Below, piece after piece: positions 22,279 to 33,581 of a DNA stretch of 64,000 bases. Both the position numbers and the translations under genes were made by a program. Numbering within the stretch: position 1 is the stretch's first letter; each line of letters begins with the position of its first letter. Under the pieces are notes generated by a model. It searched no databases. It saw only the letters and a program-made list of their open reading frames with translations, and had not been told where the DNA came from. This DNA is from Cervus elaphus. Taxonomy: Eukaryota; Chordata; Mammalia; Artiodactyla; Cervidae. The stretch covers positions 11,455,001 through 11,519,000 of the forward strand of contig NC_057841.1 of the NCBI RefSeq assembly GCF_910594005.1. Direction: 5' to 3'.

Positions 22279-23455
22279 GTTCAAGCTGGTTTTAGAACAG
22301 GCAGAGGAACCAGAGATCAAATTGCCAACATCCACTGGATCATCAAAAAAGCAAGAGAGTTCCAGAAAAACATTATTTCTGCTTTATTGACTATGCCAAA
22401 GCCTTTGACTGTGTGGATCACAATAAAGTGTAGAAAATTCTGAAAGACATGGAAATACTAGACCACCTGATCTGCCTCTTGAGAAACCTGTATGCAGGTC
22501 AGGAAGCAACAGTTAGAACTGGACATGGAACAATAGACTCATTCCAAATATGAAAAGGCTGTATATTGTCACCCTGCTTATTTAACTTATATGCAGAGTA
22601 CATCATGAGAAATGCTGGGCTGGAAGAAGCACAAGCTGGAATCAAGATTGCCAAGAGAAATATCAATAACCTCAGATATGCAGATGACACCACCCTTATG
22701 GCAGAAAGTGAAGAGGAACTAAAGAGCCTCTTGATGAAAGTGAAAGAGGAGAGTGAAAAAGTTGACTTAAAGCTCAACATTCAGAAAACTAAGATCATGG
22801 CATCTGATCCCTTCACTTCATGGGAAATAGATGGGGAAAAAGTGGAAACAGTGTCAGATTTTATTTTGGGAGCTCCAAAATCACTGCAGATGGTGACTGC
22901 AGCCATGAAATTAAAAGACACTTACTCCTTGGAAGGAAAGTTATAACCAACCTAGATAGCATATTAAAAAGCAGAGACATTACTTTGCCAACAAAGGTCC
23001 ATCTAGTCAAGGCTATGGTTTTTCCAGTGGTCATGTATGGATGTGAGAGTTGGACTATGAAGAAAGCTGAGCACCGAAGAATTGATGCTTTTGAACTGTG
23101 GTGTTGGAGAAGGCTCTTGAGAGTCCCTTGGACTGCAAGGAGATCCAACCAGTCCATCCTAAAGGAGATCAGTCCTGGGTGTTCATTGGAAGGACTGATG
23201 CTGAAGCTGAAACTCCAATACTTTGGGCACCTCATGCAAAGAGTTGACTCATTGGAAAAGACCCTGATGCTGGGAGGGATTGGGAGCAGGAGGAGAAGGG
23301 GACGACAGAGGACGAGATGGCTGGATGGCATCACCAACTCAATGGGCATGAGTTTGAGTAAACTCTGGGAGTTGGCGATGGACAGGGAGGCCTGGCGTGC
23401 TGTGATTCATGGGGTCGCAGAGAGTCGGACGTGACTGAGCGACTGAACTGAACTG
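22279..23455 (+). mobile_element. BovB (RTE) LINE with partial reverse transcriptase
   Basis: This is the longest LINE copy in the window. It begins in the palm region of the reverse transcriptase ('gttcaagctggttttag'), keeps the catalytic YADD box (codons near 22678) in a frame open from 22566 to 22946, and continues in another frame from 22820 to 23434 with the Cys/Trp-rich, then Arg-rich C-terminal tail. It ends in the 'gactgaactgaactga' tail. It is broken: it lacks the 5' portion with the endonuclease domain, shows an apparent deletion of about 14 bases near 22552, and has a frame break near 22868. Stops also occur before 22560. The copy cannot make a working enzyme. BovB entered ruminant ancestors by horizontal transfer (established knowledge). 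Confidence 0.95.
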
Positions 23456-23457
23456 AT

Positions 23458-23675
23458 GGTTGATTTACAATGTTGTTGTACTGCAAGGGGAATCAGTTAC
23501 ATACACACATGTCGCCACTTTTTAAAGATTCTTTTCCCATATAGATCATTACAGAGTATAGAGTTCCCTGTGATATACAGTAGGGCCCTATTAGCTATAT
23601 GTTTTATATACAGTAGCGTGCATATGTCAAGCCCAATTTCCCGATTCATCTCTCGCCACTGTTCTGTCTGCCGCT
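23458..23675 (-). mobile_element. L1 LINE 3' end, reverse
   Basis: 'ggttgatttacaatgttgttg' then 'ccctgtgatatacagtagggccctattagctatatg' and 'gcccaatttcccgattcatc' is the complement of the L1 3' terminus. It directly abuts the BovB end. Confidence 0.85.
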
Positions 23676-23679
23676 GACT

Positions 23680-24765
23680 TATCTCCTGCTCTCTCCTTTG
23701 TGAAAGCTCTTAGAGAGGAGATGCTAAGAACTTCCTTCAGCCTCATGATGGAAGAGTTATGGATTAGGCCAAATGGAACACTACTCCACTGGGAAATCAA
23801 GGAAGCTCTCTTTTGCTTTTTTTTTCTCCCAGATTTACCCCTAAAATCTGTCCCCTAAGTATCCAGATTATAACTTTGAATCCCAACTTTAAAATTGGGC
23901 TTAGCATACAAATGACCTTCACTGTTAATGACCTACATTTTCAACCACATAAGAAATAAGATTGCGCTTACTTCAATTTACTGTCATAAAAACCAATTTA
24001 ACATCACGACTTAATATGCACAGAAGCAAAATTGTTGTTGAACTCTGTTTTGCCTTGTATATTAAAGAGGAACTGAAGGAACCTGGGGATAACAGACTTA
24101 TTAGGCCTTCCTGCTCACTGACCCTACATCTTCTCATCAATTCATCACTTCTTGTCAAGTTTATAAAACTAGCTGCCCCATTCAGTCATAAAAAAAAAAA
24201 GGCCCATGGATAGGTTTCAAGTGTCTGCAACCTCTGAAATGATATGCAAAATATAAATCATATACGCATATTCACATTTTCGTAGAGACGGTTTTGCTTT
24301 TATCAGACTCTCTGGATGATTAGTGACTACAAATGATTAAGGATCACTACAGTGCTTATGGAATAAAGGAGAGAAATTGTGGACAGCAGCTCACATCAGA
24401 TAGCAGAAGGTGAACTTAGATAATATACACCTCCTCTAAGCTTTCAAAAAAGTATAACCCTTACCTCTGACACCATCACTGCCTTAATATTCTGAAGAGA
24501 CTCAATTAGATCTCTGATAAGCCACAAAAACATACTCTCCTAACACAGCCTGTCTCTAAAGAAAACGCACTCCCCTCATAATGGAAAGAAACAAAAGGAA
24601 ACTAACAGAATGGACAGTGGTTAAGTAAATGCTAAAGCAAAGGCTGTCTTTGGGGCAGGTGGCAAAAGTTTCTGCACCTGGGTTAAAACATTACATTCGG
24701 GTTGCCTTCTCTAGGACGCCAATACTCACTCAAGATCACTCAGAAACCATGAGTTATAACAGTGC
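23680..24765. other. Non-coding stretch
   Basis: No confident gene. A short A-run at about 24190-24200. Segment 24160-24330 may be a decayed DNA-transposon piece but is not assignable by eye. Confidence 0.4.
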
Positions 24766-24766
24766 C

Positions 24767-25092
24767 GGGTCAGGCTTCCCCGGGGCTCAGTAGTAAACAG
24801 TCTGCCTGTCAGTACAGGAGATGCAGACCTGATCCCTGGTGCAGGAAGGCTCCATGTGCCCCGACTAAGCCTGAGCACCCCACGACCGAGCCTGTGCTCC
24901 CGAGCCCGTGCTCCCGAGCCCATGAGCTGTAACTACAGAAGCCCCCGCGCCTAGAACCTGTGCTCCGCAACAAGAGAAGCCTCCACGATGAGGAGCCTGA
25001 GCATCGCAACTAAAGAGGAGCCCCACTTTCTGCAACTAGTGGAGATCCACAAGGCAATGAAGACCCAGCACAGCCCTAAATATAAAAATTAA
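24767..25092 (+). mobile_element. CHR-type SINE, forward, long copy
   Basis: It begins 'caggcttccccggggctcagtagt' (tRNA head) with a B-box-like 'acctgatccctggtgc', then the alternating 'cccgagcc(c/t)gtgctc' and 'gcaactaaagaggagcccc' body, and ends in 'cagcacagccctaaatataaaaattaaa'. CHR is the older SINE shared by cetartiodactyls. A small internal 16-base repeat ('cccgtgctcccgag') lies near 24895-24920. Confidence 0.88.
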
Positions 25093-25454
25093 AGAGAAAA
25101 ACAACAACAGTGTGGGTCAATAGATAACCAGGAACGACACAGGGTCCCACAAGATTTTCTTTTTTTCTGGAGGAAAACAATCCAATTTTATTCCACAAAT
25201 TAAGAACGAATTAAATCAAATCTGAGTTAGTAATAAAGTCAGCCAACACAAAAGCAATAAACAGATTGAATCCCAAGGACTGCAGCCAATAAAAAAGAGG
25301 AAATACATCATCCATATAGCTGGATGAGGAAATAAAGGACAGAATAAAACAAGAAACAAAGAGGTACCCAAATTATCCAGGCAGAACTGAAAAATAACTG
25401 AAAAGAACTTAGGAAATAAAAAATTGAAAATAAGTTCATCTGTATCACTGCATC

Positions 25455-26085
25455 TTTAGACTCCACATCAAAGTGGCATCATATGATATTTCTCTTTCTC
25501 TAACTTATTTCACTCAATATGACAATCTCTAGGTTCATCCATGTTGCTTATTTATAAAACAGAAACAGACTAAGACTTAGAGAAAGAACTTATGGGTACC
25601 AGGAAGGAAGGAGGCAGGGTGTAAGGAAGGGGGGAGGAAGGGACAGTCAGGGAGTTTGGGATGGACATGTACACACTGCTGTGTTTAAGATGGATAACCA
25701 ATAAGGACCTACAATATAACACAAGGAACTCAGCTCAATATTCTGAAACAGCCTAAATGGAAAAAAATTTGAAAAAGAATAGATACGTGTATATGTGTAA
25801 CTGAATTCACTTTGCAATACACCTGAAATTAACAAAACATTGTTAATCAACTACAAATAAAATGTTAGTCACTCAGTCTTGAGCAACCCCATGGACTATA
25901 GCCCATCAGGCTCCTCTGTCCTTGGGATTCTCTAGGCAAGAATACTGGAGTGGGTTGCCATTCCCTTCTCCAGGGGATCCTCTTGACCCAGGGGCTGAAC
26001 TCAGGTCTCCCACACTACAGGCAGATTCTTTACTGTCTGAATCAAATCAACTACACTCCAAAATAAAATAAAAAGGTTTCTTTAA
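25455..26085 (+). mobile_element. L1 LINE 3' end split by a SINE
   Basis: L1 3' text runs from 'cactgcatctttagactcc' through 'tagagaaagaacttatgggtacc' and 'ttgggatggacatgtacacactgctgtgtttaagatgg' to 'cattgttaatcaactac'. The L1 tail resumes at about 26045 ('aatcaactacactccaaaataaaataaaaagg') after the inserted SINE. Confidence 0.88.
25863..26043 (-). mobile_element. Bov-tA SINE, reverse, inserted into the L1 tail
   Basis: The SINE body reads 'tagtcactcagtcttgagcaacccc' to 'gattctttactgtctgaatc'. The L1 words 'aatcaactaca' occur on both sides (about 25848 and 26046), consistent with a target-site duplication. The SINE is therefore younger than the L1. Confidence 0.9.
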
Positions 26086-26147
26086 AGATAAAAATTAAAA
26101 TATCTGAAAAAACTTTAGGAGGGATTAATGGATAGACTAAACCAAAA

Positions 26148-26350
26148 GGATTAATACATATTAATTATACATAATTAATATTAATTTTAACATTAACATT
26201 AAATATGTTTAATTAATATTGAATATGTATCCACTGGCTTGGTTTTATTAATTTTAATTAACATTAAATAAGTTTTGCTCTTAATTTATTAATTTAATTT
26301 GAAATCTGACTTCAATATTTAATTGATATTAAAATGTATTAATTAATACA
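26148..26350. repeat. AT-rich low-complexity tract (ATTAAT-like)
   Basis: About 200 bases consist largely of 'attaat', 'taatta' and 'ttaatatt' words with many short self-complementary TTAATTAA-type palindromes. It is non-coding. Confidence 0.85.
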
Positions 26351-26369
26351 TGTTTCTGAAAGAAAATCA

Positions 26370-27465
26370 CTTGGGTTAAAACACAAACTGACGGAGATAA
26401 ATTTGGAAGAGTAGTCGAAGAACAAAGAGAATATAATGAAATCATCTAACTTACATCCAATGAGAGCTTCAGGGGAAGAAAAGAGAATAGAGGAAGGAAA
26501 TTGAAAAACTAGTGCTTGGGAACTTTCCAGAACTATCAGTATGACCAGAATCCAGAGGTTTATTAGGCACAGCGTATAACATGGAAGGATAAATAAAAAG
26601 AAATGTACACCAACACACATTGTCATGAAACTTGGGAGCACAAAATAGAGACCTTAAAGCATTCATGGAGAAAATAATATACAAAGAAATGAGATGGCAA
26701 CAGTTTCCTCTCACAGTATATTGTTGAGACCAAAATCAGATACAAGGTAAGATATCTTTAAAGTGTTGATAAAGAATAACTGGAAGTCCTCACTAGTTTA
26801 TCCAGCAAAATGTGGAGGCCAATGAATAAATATATTTTCTGATAAAACTGAGCTAGTCTATTAACTAAAGCACCAGAAAAGTAGAATTTGATTTAGACTT
26901 TATAGTTATTTTCTACTTAAAAAAAATTAATTTAACAGTTTCTTACAAAGCTAAAGATAGTCTTAGCATAAGATCCAACAACTGCGTGCCCAAGTATTTA
27001 ACCATTTTATTTTACATTTTTTATCTATAAGAAACTACCCTACAGGCCAAAAGTTGGAAGCAACCAAGATATTCTTAAATAAATGAATGGATAAACTGTG
27101 GTACACTCATACAATGGAGTATTGTTCAGCAATAAAAATAAATGTGTTGTCAAGATATAAAAGGCAAGCAGGAACCTTAAACACATATTTAAGTGACAGA
27201 TCCAATTTATAGAAATTATATACTATAGGAATCCAGCTACATTACATTCTGGAAAAGGCAAAACAGACAATAAAAAGATCAGTGATTCCCAGAAGTTTGG
27301 GAAGGAAAATGAAGAGTGAATAGATAAAACATCAGAGAATTTTAGGGGAGGGAAATTATTCTGTCTGATAATGTACTGATGGAGATTTAATATTACCCAC
27401 TTGTCAAAACCAGAGAATTTTATAGCACAAGGAGCGGTTCTTAGTGTAGCCAAGTTTAAATAAAT
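26370..27465 (+). mobile_element. Old L1/HAL1-like LINE fragments
   Basis: Segment 26500-26930 has the order of the 5' part of L1 ('gaactttccagaactatcag', 'ataaataaaaagaaatgtacacc', 'cattgtcatgaaac', 'aagatatctttaaagtg'). Segment 26960-27465 has the L1 3' UTR words 'aaagttggaagcaaccaag', 'acactcatacaatggagtattgttcagcaataaaaa' and 'attctggaaaaggcaaaac'. It is strongly diverged, and no coding frame remains. Confidence 0.65.
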
Positions 27466-27484
27466 CACTGAGGACTTGGAGTGA

Positions 27485-27806
27485 GATCAGGAAGAAATGC
27501 AGACTGACAAGGGAATCTACAGGAAATCAACCCTGAATGTTCATTGGGGTTGAGTATGAATTCATACTGCTGAAGCTCCAACAGTCTTGTTGGATCCGAG
27601 CAAAGATCCGACCCATTGCAGAAGACCTTGATGCTGGGAAAGACTGAAGGCGAAAGGAGAAGGGGGTGGCAGAGGATGAAATGGTTGAATAGTATCAGCA
27701 ACTCAATGGATATATTCAATCAAACTCCCAGAGATAGAGGAACCTGGCATACTATAGTCCATGGGGGCTACAAAGAATTGGACACTACTTAGCGACTGAA
27801 TGAGAA
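27485..27806 (+). mobile_element. BovB LINE 3' end, diverged
   Basis: 'ctgaatgttcattgggg', 'aagaccttgatgctgggaaagactgaaggc', 'gagaagggggtggcagaggatg' and 'ttggacactacttagcgactgaatgag'. It is older than the other BovB copies, judged by substitutions and small indels. Confidence 0.85.
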
Positions 27807-29598
27807 TAATTACAAATGTATGAAACAACTTCATCGAAGGAGATGAGATATAAGTAAGGTAGGTAGCTTCAGAATGGAGAACCCAGCCAACACTACCTTA
27901 GCCAGGAGATCAAGGCAAGCATCAGTGGCAACCATGTTGATGGTACCCTTGATCCGCAGTATCAAAAATGGTCCTTCACCTCTGTAGGCTTCTTTCCCAA
28001 AACTCATTTGCCCCCAAATCATACAACTCCAAACAGAGGGCATCCTTCAATATATCCAACACTCCTTGAAACTGTCCATGTCGTTAAACAAGGGAAGTCT
28101 AACGGTCACAGCCAAGAGAAATTTAAGGAGATGACAACTACCTGTGATGTGATACCCTAGAAGGGATCATAGAAAAGACAAGACATGAGATAAAGGTAAA
28201 GAATCTGAATGAAGTATGGAGGTTACTACCAATCCATCCCTTGTAACAAACGTATCAATATCATACTAATGATGTTAGCAGGGAATACTGCGTGTGGCAT
28301 ATGCGGGAACTCAGTACTATCTATTCAACGTTTCTGTATTTTTTAAATGGTTTTAGATTTAAAGACGGTTAAAAAATAAATGGAGTGGTCAATTCAAAAC
28401 TGAAACAAAAAAAGAACAACCAGTAGGTCAGAATTCTGCCCCTCCATATCCCTTCTTTGTCTCATTGCTTTTACACCAACGACGGACCACTCAGCATCTC
28501 AGGATGTGCTGTATTGGTTTCCAGTAGTGATGGACCGTGGCCTCAGCTGGTTCAGGGATTTAATTAAGAGGTGTTGCTCTGGACTTCTAGCTTTTGGCTA
28601 GGGTGCAAAATGATTCATCCCCAGGTAGGGAAGTACAGATTTCCATATCTCAACTTTCTAAAGTATGAACCAACACTGTACCTCAATAGAAAGTTGTGCC
28701 AAAGTTTTATTTTAAAAAATCATAGCTCAAGTATAGGATGATCAGTATTTTCTCTATGTATTTGGATTTCAATACACGTCAAGGTTAAAACACTTATCAC
28801 CTGCATTGTACACGTGAGGAAATAGTTTTTCTGAAGTAAATTACTCACTCTGCTTTATTATCAAAACGTGTTTGCCACTCACAAACATGCCACTCACATG
28901 CATTTTTGGTTTCTGCATACAAGTTGAGCAAGTACGATTCCCAGTATCTATACATTGTAATTAAGTTAACCCATTCTCACATTAAGTTGCCATGTTCATG
29001 TTAAAGTGTGTTAAGTGTGTTATTCAATATGGGGCGGGGGGGGGGGCAACTTAACAAGTTAAAAAAACAAACAAACATCAAGAGGCAAAGCCAACCTTCA
29101 GAGAAGAAATTTTATGTTGCTCAAACAAAACATGCCCTTTTTACTATCTTCCCTTGCTTAAAAATATCTTCATCGATTAAAGCAGTCATCTTTTTGCTCA
29201 ACAATTTCAATTTTTTTTCTTGATGATATCATTTAAAGAATTCTATTTAATTTTGTATCCTAGTTGTCACAAACCAATAATGGGAATGCAGAAAATGAAA
29301 ATAGGTCTGTCTTGAATACATATGTTTTTTTTGAAATTCAAGATTACTTGTGTTCAGCCTTACAATATATTCATAGGGAGAGAAATGCTTTCAGAAGGCC
29401 TCAGAAATAAGTGTTCTATCATCTGGTAGGGGCAACAGATAGTTTAGGAATGTTATTATAAAATATCCCCCTCCGTGTTCTGCTTTCTGACAGCCAATCA
29501 TGTATAATTACAGTAATTCAGCCATCATAACCTCTTCAGAGAATTTCTGAAAAACATCTAATGTTAAAACATCAAACATATATATCGGTCCTCATCTT
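27807..29598. other. Non-coding stretch
   Basis: Only weak features were seen. A guanine run with one C lies at 29032-29046, a possible G-quadruplex former. The remainder is unassigned AT-rich sequence. Confidence 0.4.
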
Positions 29599-29599
29599 T

Positions 29600-29722
29600 T
29601 CTTTTTGAACTTACTTTGTTTTGGGATATAGTCAGTTAACAATGTTGTGATAGTTTCAGATGAACAGCAAAGGGATGCAGTCATGCATATACACGTATCC
29701 ATTCTCCCCCAAACCCCTGAGG
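29600..29722 (-). mobile_element. L1 LINE 3' end, reverse
   Basis: 'cagttaacaatgttgtgatagtttcagatgaacagcaaag', 'gcagtcatgcatatacacgtatccattctcccccaaacccc'. This is the L1 3' terminus in reverse. It stops just before the GC-rich block at 29.74 kb. Confidence 0.85.
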
Positions 29723-29742
29723 TTTTGAGTTTCTCCTTCTAG

Positions 29743-29867
29743 AAACTGCGTTCTTGCCTGTGGACAAGCCTGGGCAAGGAGCCAAGCTGCGCGGGGTGTA
29801 TGTGGTGCAGGTAGACAGGGACACCCCAGGAAAGGGCGGTCAGGCAGAGGTCACCGTGGAGACAGAG
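29743..29867 (+). CDS. Candidate internal coding exon
   Basis: A pyrimidine-rich acceptor ('tttctccttctag', AG at 29741-29742) precedes 125 GC-rich bases. They are open in the phase that would join in frame to the exon ending at 721, and end at a plausible donor, GAG followed by GTGGGC at 29868. An alternative donor is at 29811 (CAG followed by GTAGAC). The peptide is rich in Gly, Val, Lys and Asp, with a 'VYVVQVDRD' strand-like stretch and 'AEVTVETE'. If real, the intron would be about 29 kb. The frame match has a one-in-three chance of being accidental. Family is not recognised. Confidence 0.25.
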
Positions 29868-29954
29868 GTGGGCACCCCCAGGCCAGGGCTTTGGACCAGC
29901 CCAGCTCACAGAGTCAGTAACAGGCCAAAGTCAGCCCTCAGGGTTGAAGGGCTT

Positions 29955-29998
29955 TTTTCTTTTCTTTTCTTTTTGGGTTTTTTTTTTTTTTTTTGGTT
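29955..29998. repeat. T-rich low-complexity tract
   Basis: A T-rich run broken by C and G ('ttttttcttttcttttcttttt' and a following T-run of about 20). It may be the reverse tail of an unseen retroelement. Confidence 0.8.
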
Positions 29999-30054
29999 TT
30001 AACTTTTAGAACTTGACAACTCTTTTTTTTAAACTAAATTTGATTGTAAATTGA

Positions 30055-30480
30055 TTATGCAGAGGGACATTTGCCACCCCAAAATGTCTCTCTTGGTGTC
30101 TGGATTATTTCAAGCTGAAAACCACTAAGGCCCCCAAAAAACTCCAGGAAGCAACTCTGACTGTCTCACTAACTGCCTAAAAGAATGAAAGCACCAGTTC
30201 CTGGAACAGAGCCATCACTACAGCCTCGGCCAGTCGTGTGGGCTGGTGTGACGGGGAAGCCCAGCAGGGCCTGAGGATCTGAGTCCGCTGTGTCCCATGG
30301 TCTCTGCCTGGCCCGTGAAACATTTATTTATGAAAACATTTGCTTTTCCCTCTCCATGTAAACTGCCTCCCGCCCCCTTGAAGTCTCAAATCTCAGGCCT
30401 CAACATCCTGTGTTCACCTCTCCTCTCCACGGCTGTCGTAGAGATGTCATTCTAAACTATGCTCTAAAGCAGATTCTAAA
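30055..30480 (+). mobile_element. Possible LTR remnant
   Basis: The order 'gcagagggacatttgccacccc', 'tggattatttcaagctgaaaaccactaaggcccc', then 'aaacatttatttatgaaaacatttgc' and 'catgtaaactgcctcccgcccccttgaagtctcaaatctcagg' resembles a mammalian LTR. There are no flanking viral genes. Assignment is tentative. Confidence 0.35.
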
Positions 30481-32458
30481 TATTGTTTCACGATCTCCTA
30501 TTGTATCTCTGTTCAAACCCACTTTCTTCCTCACAGCCTTCTCATATGCATACAAATAAATCTAACAAACACCTGGTCCAGGCTGGATATTGCTGTCACG
30601 GAGCTGACAGTCTAGAAGGAGAGGCGAGCATCAAAGTCCAGGAATCAGTCCTTCTATTTAAGGTGATAGGATTTAAGAAAGAAAACTAGCCAAAAGAGGA
30701 TTTCTTTGTGGTCTCATACATATTTGACTTCGTAGTGTACATAGAATCGTAAATTGAATGTAGAAATTCTGAACCTGATTTCAGGTTAGACCAAAGCAAA
30801 GTGTTGAAGGAAAAGGAATCATTTCTCTGTTTGGAGACTGTCTTAGACTTCAGTTGGTTCTTGGCAGTAAGAAGTACAACAAAATCAATAGGAAAATAAA
30901 GATTATTAGCAATGGAAATGATTGTGATTATTAGATTACTATTTATGTACAGAAAAGGCCAAGTAGATTAACATAGCTCATTATTAAAGACATAGGTGCA
31001 GATACTTTTTTTAAGAAATGGGCATACTTAGTATAATTCATTTTCAAGTTGTCATTTCCAATAAAAGACATAAAATAGTTACTTATAAGACCAGTGTGGT
31101 AAATATTAGATTAACATTATATCAACCATCTTTATAGTGATACAGTATTAGTTAAAAGCACTTTTTAAAACTTTGATACTCAGAAAATGCTGAATTGGTT
31201 ATCAAGTTATCCTAAGCATTGACGGTTATGAAACTAATTTTACTAGACCAGCTGATGGGTATTTTGCAATCATTTAAGAAGCCATAGGACAGATAAACAA
31301 CTCTGCCAGATGTGTGTCAGAGTAAGTGTGTGTTGTTTTAGCTGAGCCCAGCAACTCCTCCAGGTCATCCTGGGAGACACCCTGAACAGGGCAGAACATG
31401 AAATCAGGTGTTGGGCTCATAGGGAGGACAATTTACTGTGAGCGGTTTTAACTGTCTCAGCAAAAAAAAAAAAAATTTCATGAAAGAAAAAAGTTAACTG
31501 CCCTCTCCTTGCAGAAGGGAGTGTTAACAACTTCACAAAATAAATGCTTGCCTTTCTTTAGACTTTATATCATTTTTGTGCAGGCTCTGTGAGATTTTAA
31601 AACAATTTTCTGCTTCTTTGATGTGATAACCTGTAAGCCCCTCTCAAAGAATCACAGATTTAAGGGTGTGGTGGGTGAGTGCCAGGGAGGGGAGGAATAA
31701 ATCATGATCATTACATACAACTAATTTTTAAATTTTCAGATAATGATGTAAACATTTAAAAAAAAAACTTTGTAGATTTCCCTTTCCCAGCCCCTTTCAT
31801 TGTTACAGCGCTGCTTCTCTACTGTTTCCTAGTTTAACTTTAGGAAAACCTCAGAAAACTGACATCTATCCAGACTCCGTAAGCACCACAGGCAATCAAC
31901 TTATCAGGCTGTTTACATGGAGACAGTAACTGTCCAAATACCTCAAAAAAGCTATCACAAGTCATCATATCATGCTGCAAGTCTATTTTTTGTGAGGGCA
32001 TATAGGCAGACATTAAGCAATCTGGCAAGAAAATCACAAGAGATAATAACGCATTTATGTTACTCAGTCTGGCTCAAAATTATAGCTGGCGGTCAGTAAT
32101 GCCGTGGCTCATTTGTGCAACTTTTTCTGGAACTCTCCAAATGCCGGACTGTACTAGGAGTCAACATTCTCACAAATTAATTGCCTAAATATCTTGGAAG
32201 ACTGGAAACTCATAGTCAAATGAACTAGTTTTTAAATTGTGTATTTAGTCAGTGACAATCTATCTGTGTATCAATGCAATCTGTCTTCAAATAACCACTC
32301 TCCATAATCTAAATGAGAAGAAATTTTCAATTGATTCAGAAAAAACATGAGGACATTCTTACATGTTTAAACTTATACTTTATCCTAACAGCCTCTTTTC
32401 CCTTTTGGAATTTATAGAAAGTTATCAAGAAGGATATCAAGAAGTTATCAAGAAGCCA
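30481..32458. other. Non-coding stretch
   Basis: AT-rich, no recent repeat. An A-run lies at about 31462-31474. Three nearby copies of 'atcaagaag' precede the SINE at 32.46 kb. Confidence 0.4.
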
Positions 32459-32460
32459 CC

Positions 32461-32664
32461 ACTTCCCTGGTGGCTCAGACGGTAAAGCGTCTGCCTACAG
32501 TGTGGGAGACCCGGGTTCAGTCCCTGGGTTGGGAAGATCTCCTGGAGAAGGAAATGACAGTCCACTCCAGTATTCTTGCTTGGAAAATCCCATGGACGGA
32601 GGAGCCTGGTAGGCTACAGTCCATGGGGTCACAAAGAGTTGGACACGACTGAGCAACTTTAATT
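32461..32664 (+). mobile_element. Bov-tA SINE, forward, well preserved
   Basis: A full tRNA-like head, 'acttccctggtggctcagac', contains the A-box region, and 'cccgggttcagtccctggg' the B box. The Bov-A body follows, ending 'ttggacacgactgagcaac'. It is close to consensus, so a relatively young copy. Confidence 0.95.
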
Positions 32665-32939
32665 AAATTAATTCATCAAGAAGGAAGGAACTATCCAATC
32701 CTTTGTCCGCATAGCATAGAGGAAAGGTAACAATTCACCTGCTAGCTATGACAGCACACTATCATATTTATAATGATAATCATCCTTTTGCTATTTCTGA
32801 AACTGGACTTATTCTAAAACTTAAAAATAAAATGTCACGTCCATTGTGACATTCTGACACCAAATTTTTTTCAGGGTATGAAAGTGTCTTCCCAGCTGAC
32901 AGAATAATTTTTATTTTTTGCTCTTAGACTTTCTTTAAA

Positions 32940-33350
32940 ATGTGACAATACTTTCATTTAGGAGTCTGGCTTCAGACCCAAACCGTAGAGTGATCAATGC
33001 TTTAGGCCCAGCCCTTTGCAATGACAAAGGCTTCACTTGCCCCCCACCCCCCCACCAACTCCCCCCTCCAGGCTTGGTGCACACACACACACAGCCAGCC
33101 CTGGAGGAAGTTTCAGCCAAGGGCTCAGCCGTCCACCCTCCAGGCAGCCCTGCGCTCTGGGCCCGGGCACCTCCACGCAGGGGTGACCCCTCAGATGTGT
33201 CTGCTGAGACCCCGGCATGGAAAGTAGGCAGGGATGGGGGAACCTGAAGACGCCTTTCTCCACTGTGACTCTGTAACTCCAGAGGTCTCCTCCTGGCCCT
33301 TCCCTCCACATTCTCCTGACCTTCGTCCAGGGCGCGCTGGGAAGCTGGGC
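32940..33350. other. Locally GC-rich, C-rich segment, unassigned
   Basis: A C-run area at 33041-33067, a short (CA)n at 33080-33093, and ORFs of 60-124 codons on both strands over 32.94-33.38 kb, without an initiation or splice context. I see no domain in any frame. It may be an unrecognised exon or regulatory segment, but the sequence gives no positive evidence. Confidence 0.3.
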
Positions 33351-33366
33351 TTCACAGGGAGGCAAC

Positions 33367-33581
33367 GTTTTCCCAAGTGGCACCAGTAGTAAAGAATCTG
33401 CCTGGCAACGCAGGAATCACAAGCGATATGGGTTCAGTCTCCAGGTCAGGAAGATGCCCCGGAGGAGGGAAGGGCAACGCACTCCAGTATTCTTGCCTGG
33501 AGAATCCCATGGACAGAGGAGCCTGGCGGGCTACAATCTGTGGGGTCACAGAGAGTTGGATATGACTGAGTGCACATTCAC
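33367..33581 (+). mobile_element. Bov-tA SINE, forward
   Basis: It starts 'gttttcccaagtggcaccagtagtaaagaatctgcc', B-box-like 'gggttcagtctccagg', then the Bov-A body to 'gttggatatgactgagtgcacattc'. Confidence 0.92.

Noticed and set aside
32461..32540. Possible functional tRNA gene (A and B boxes)
   Set aside because: The boxes belong to the tRNA-derived head of a Bov-tA SINE. There is no complete cloverleaf with a matching acceptor stem.
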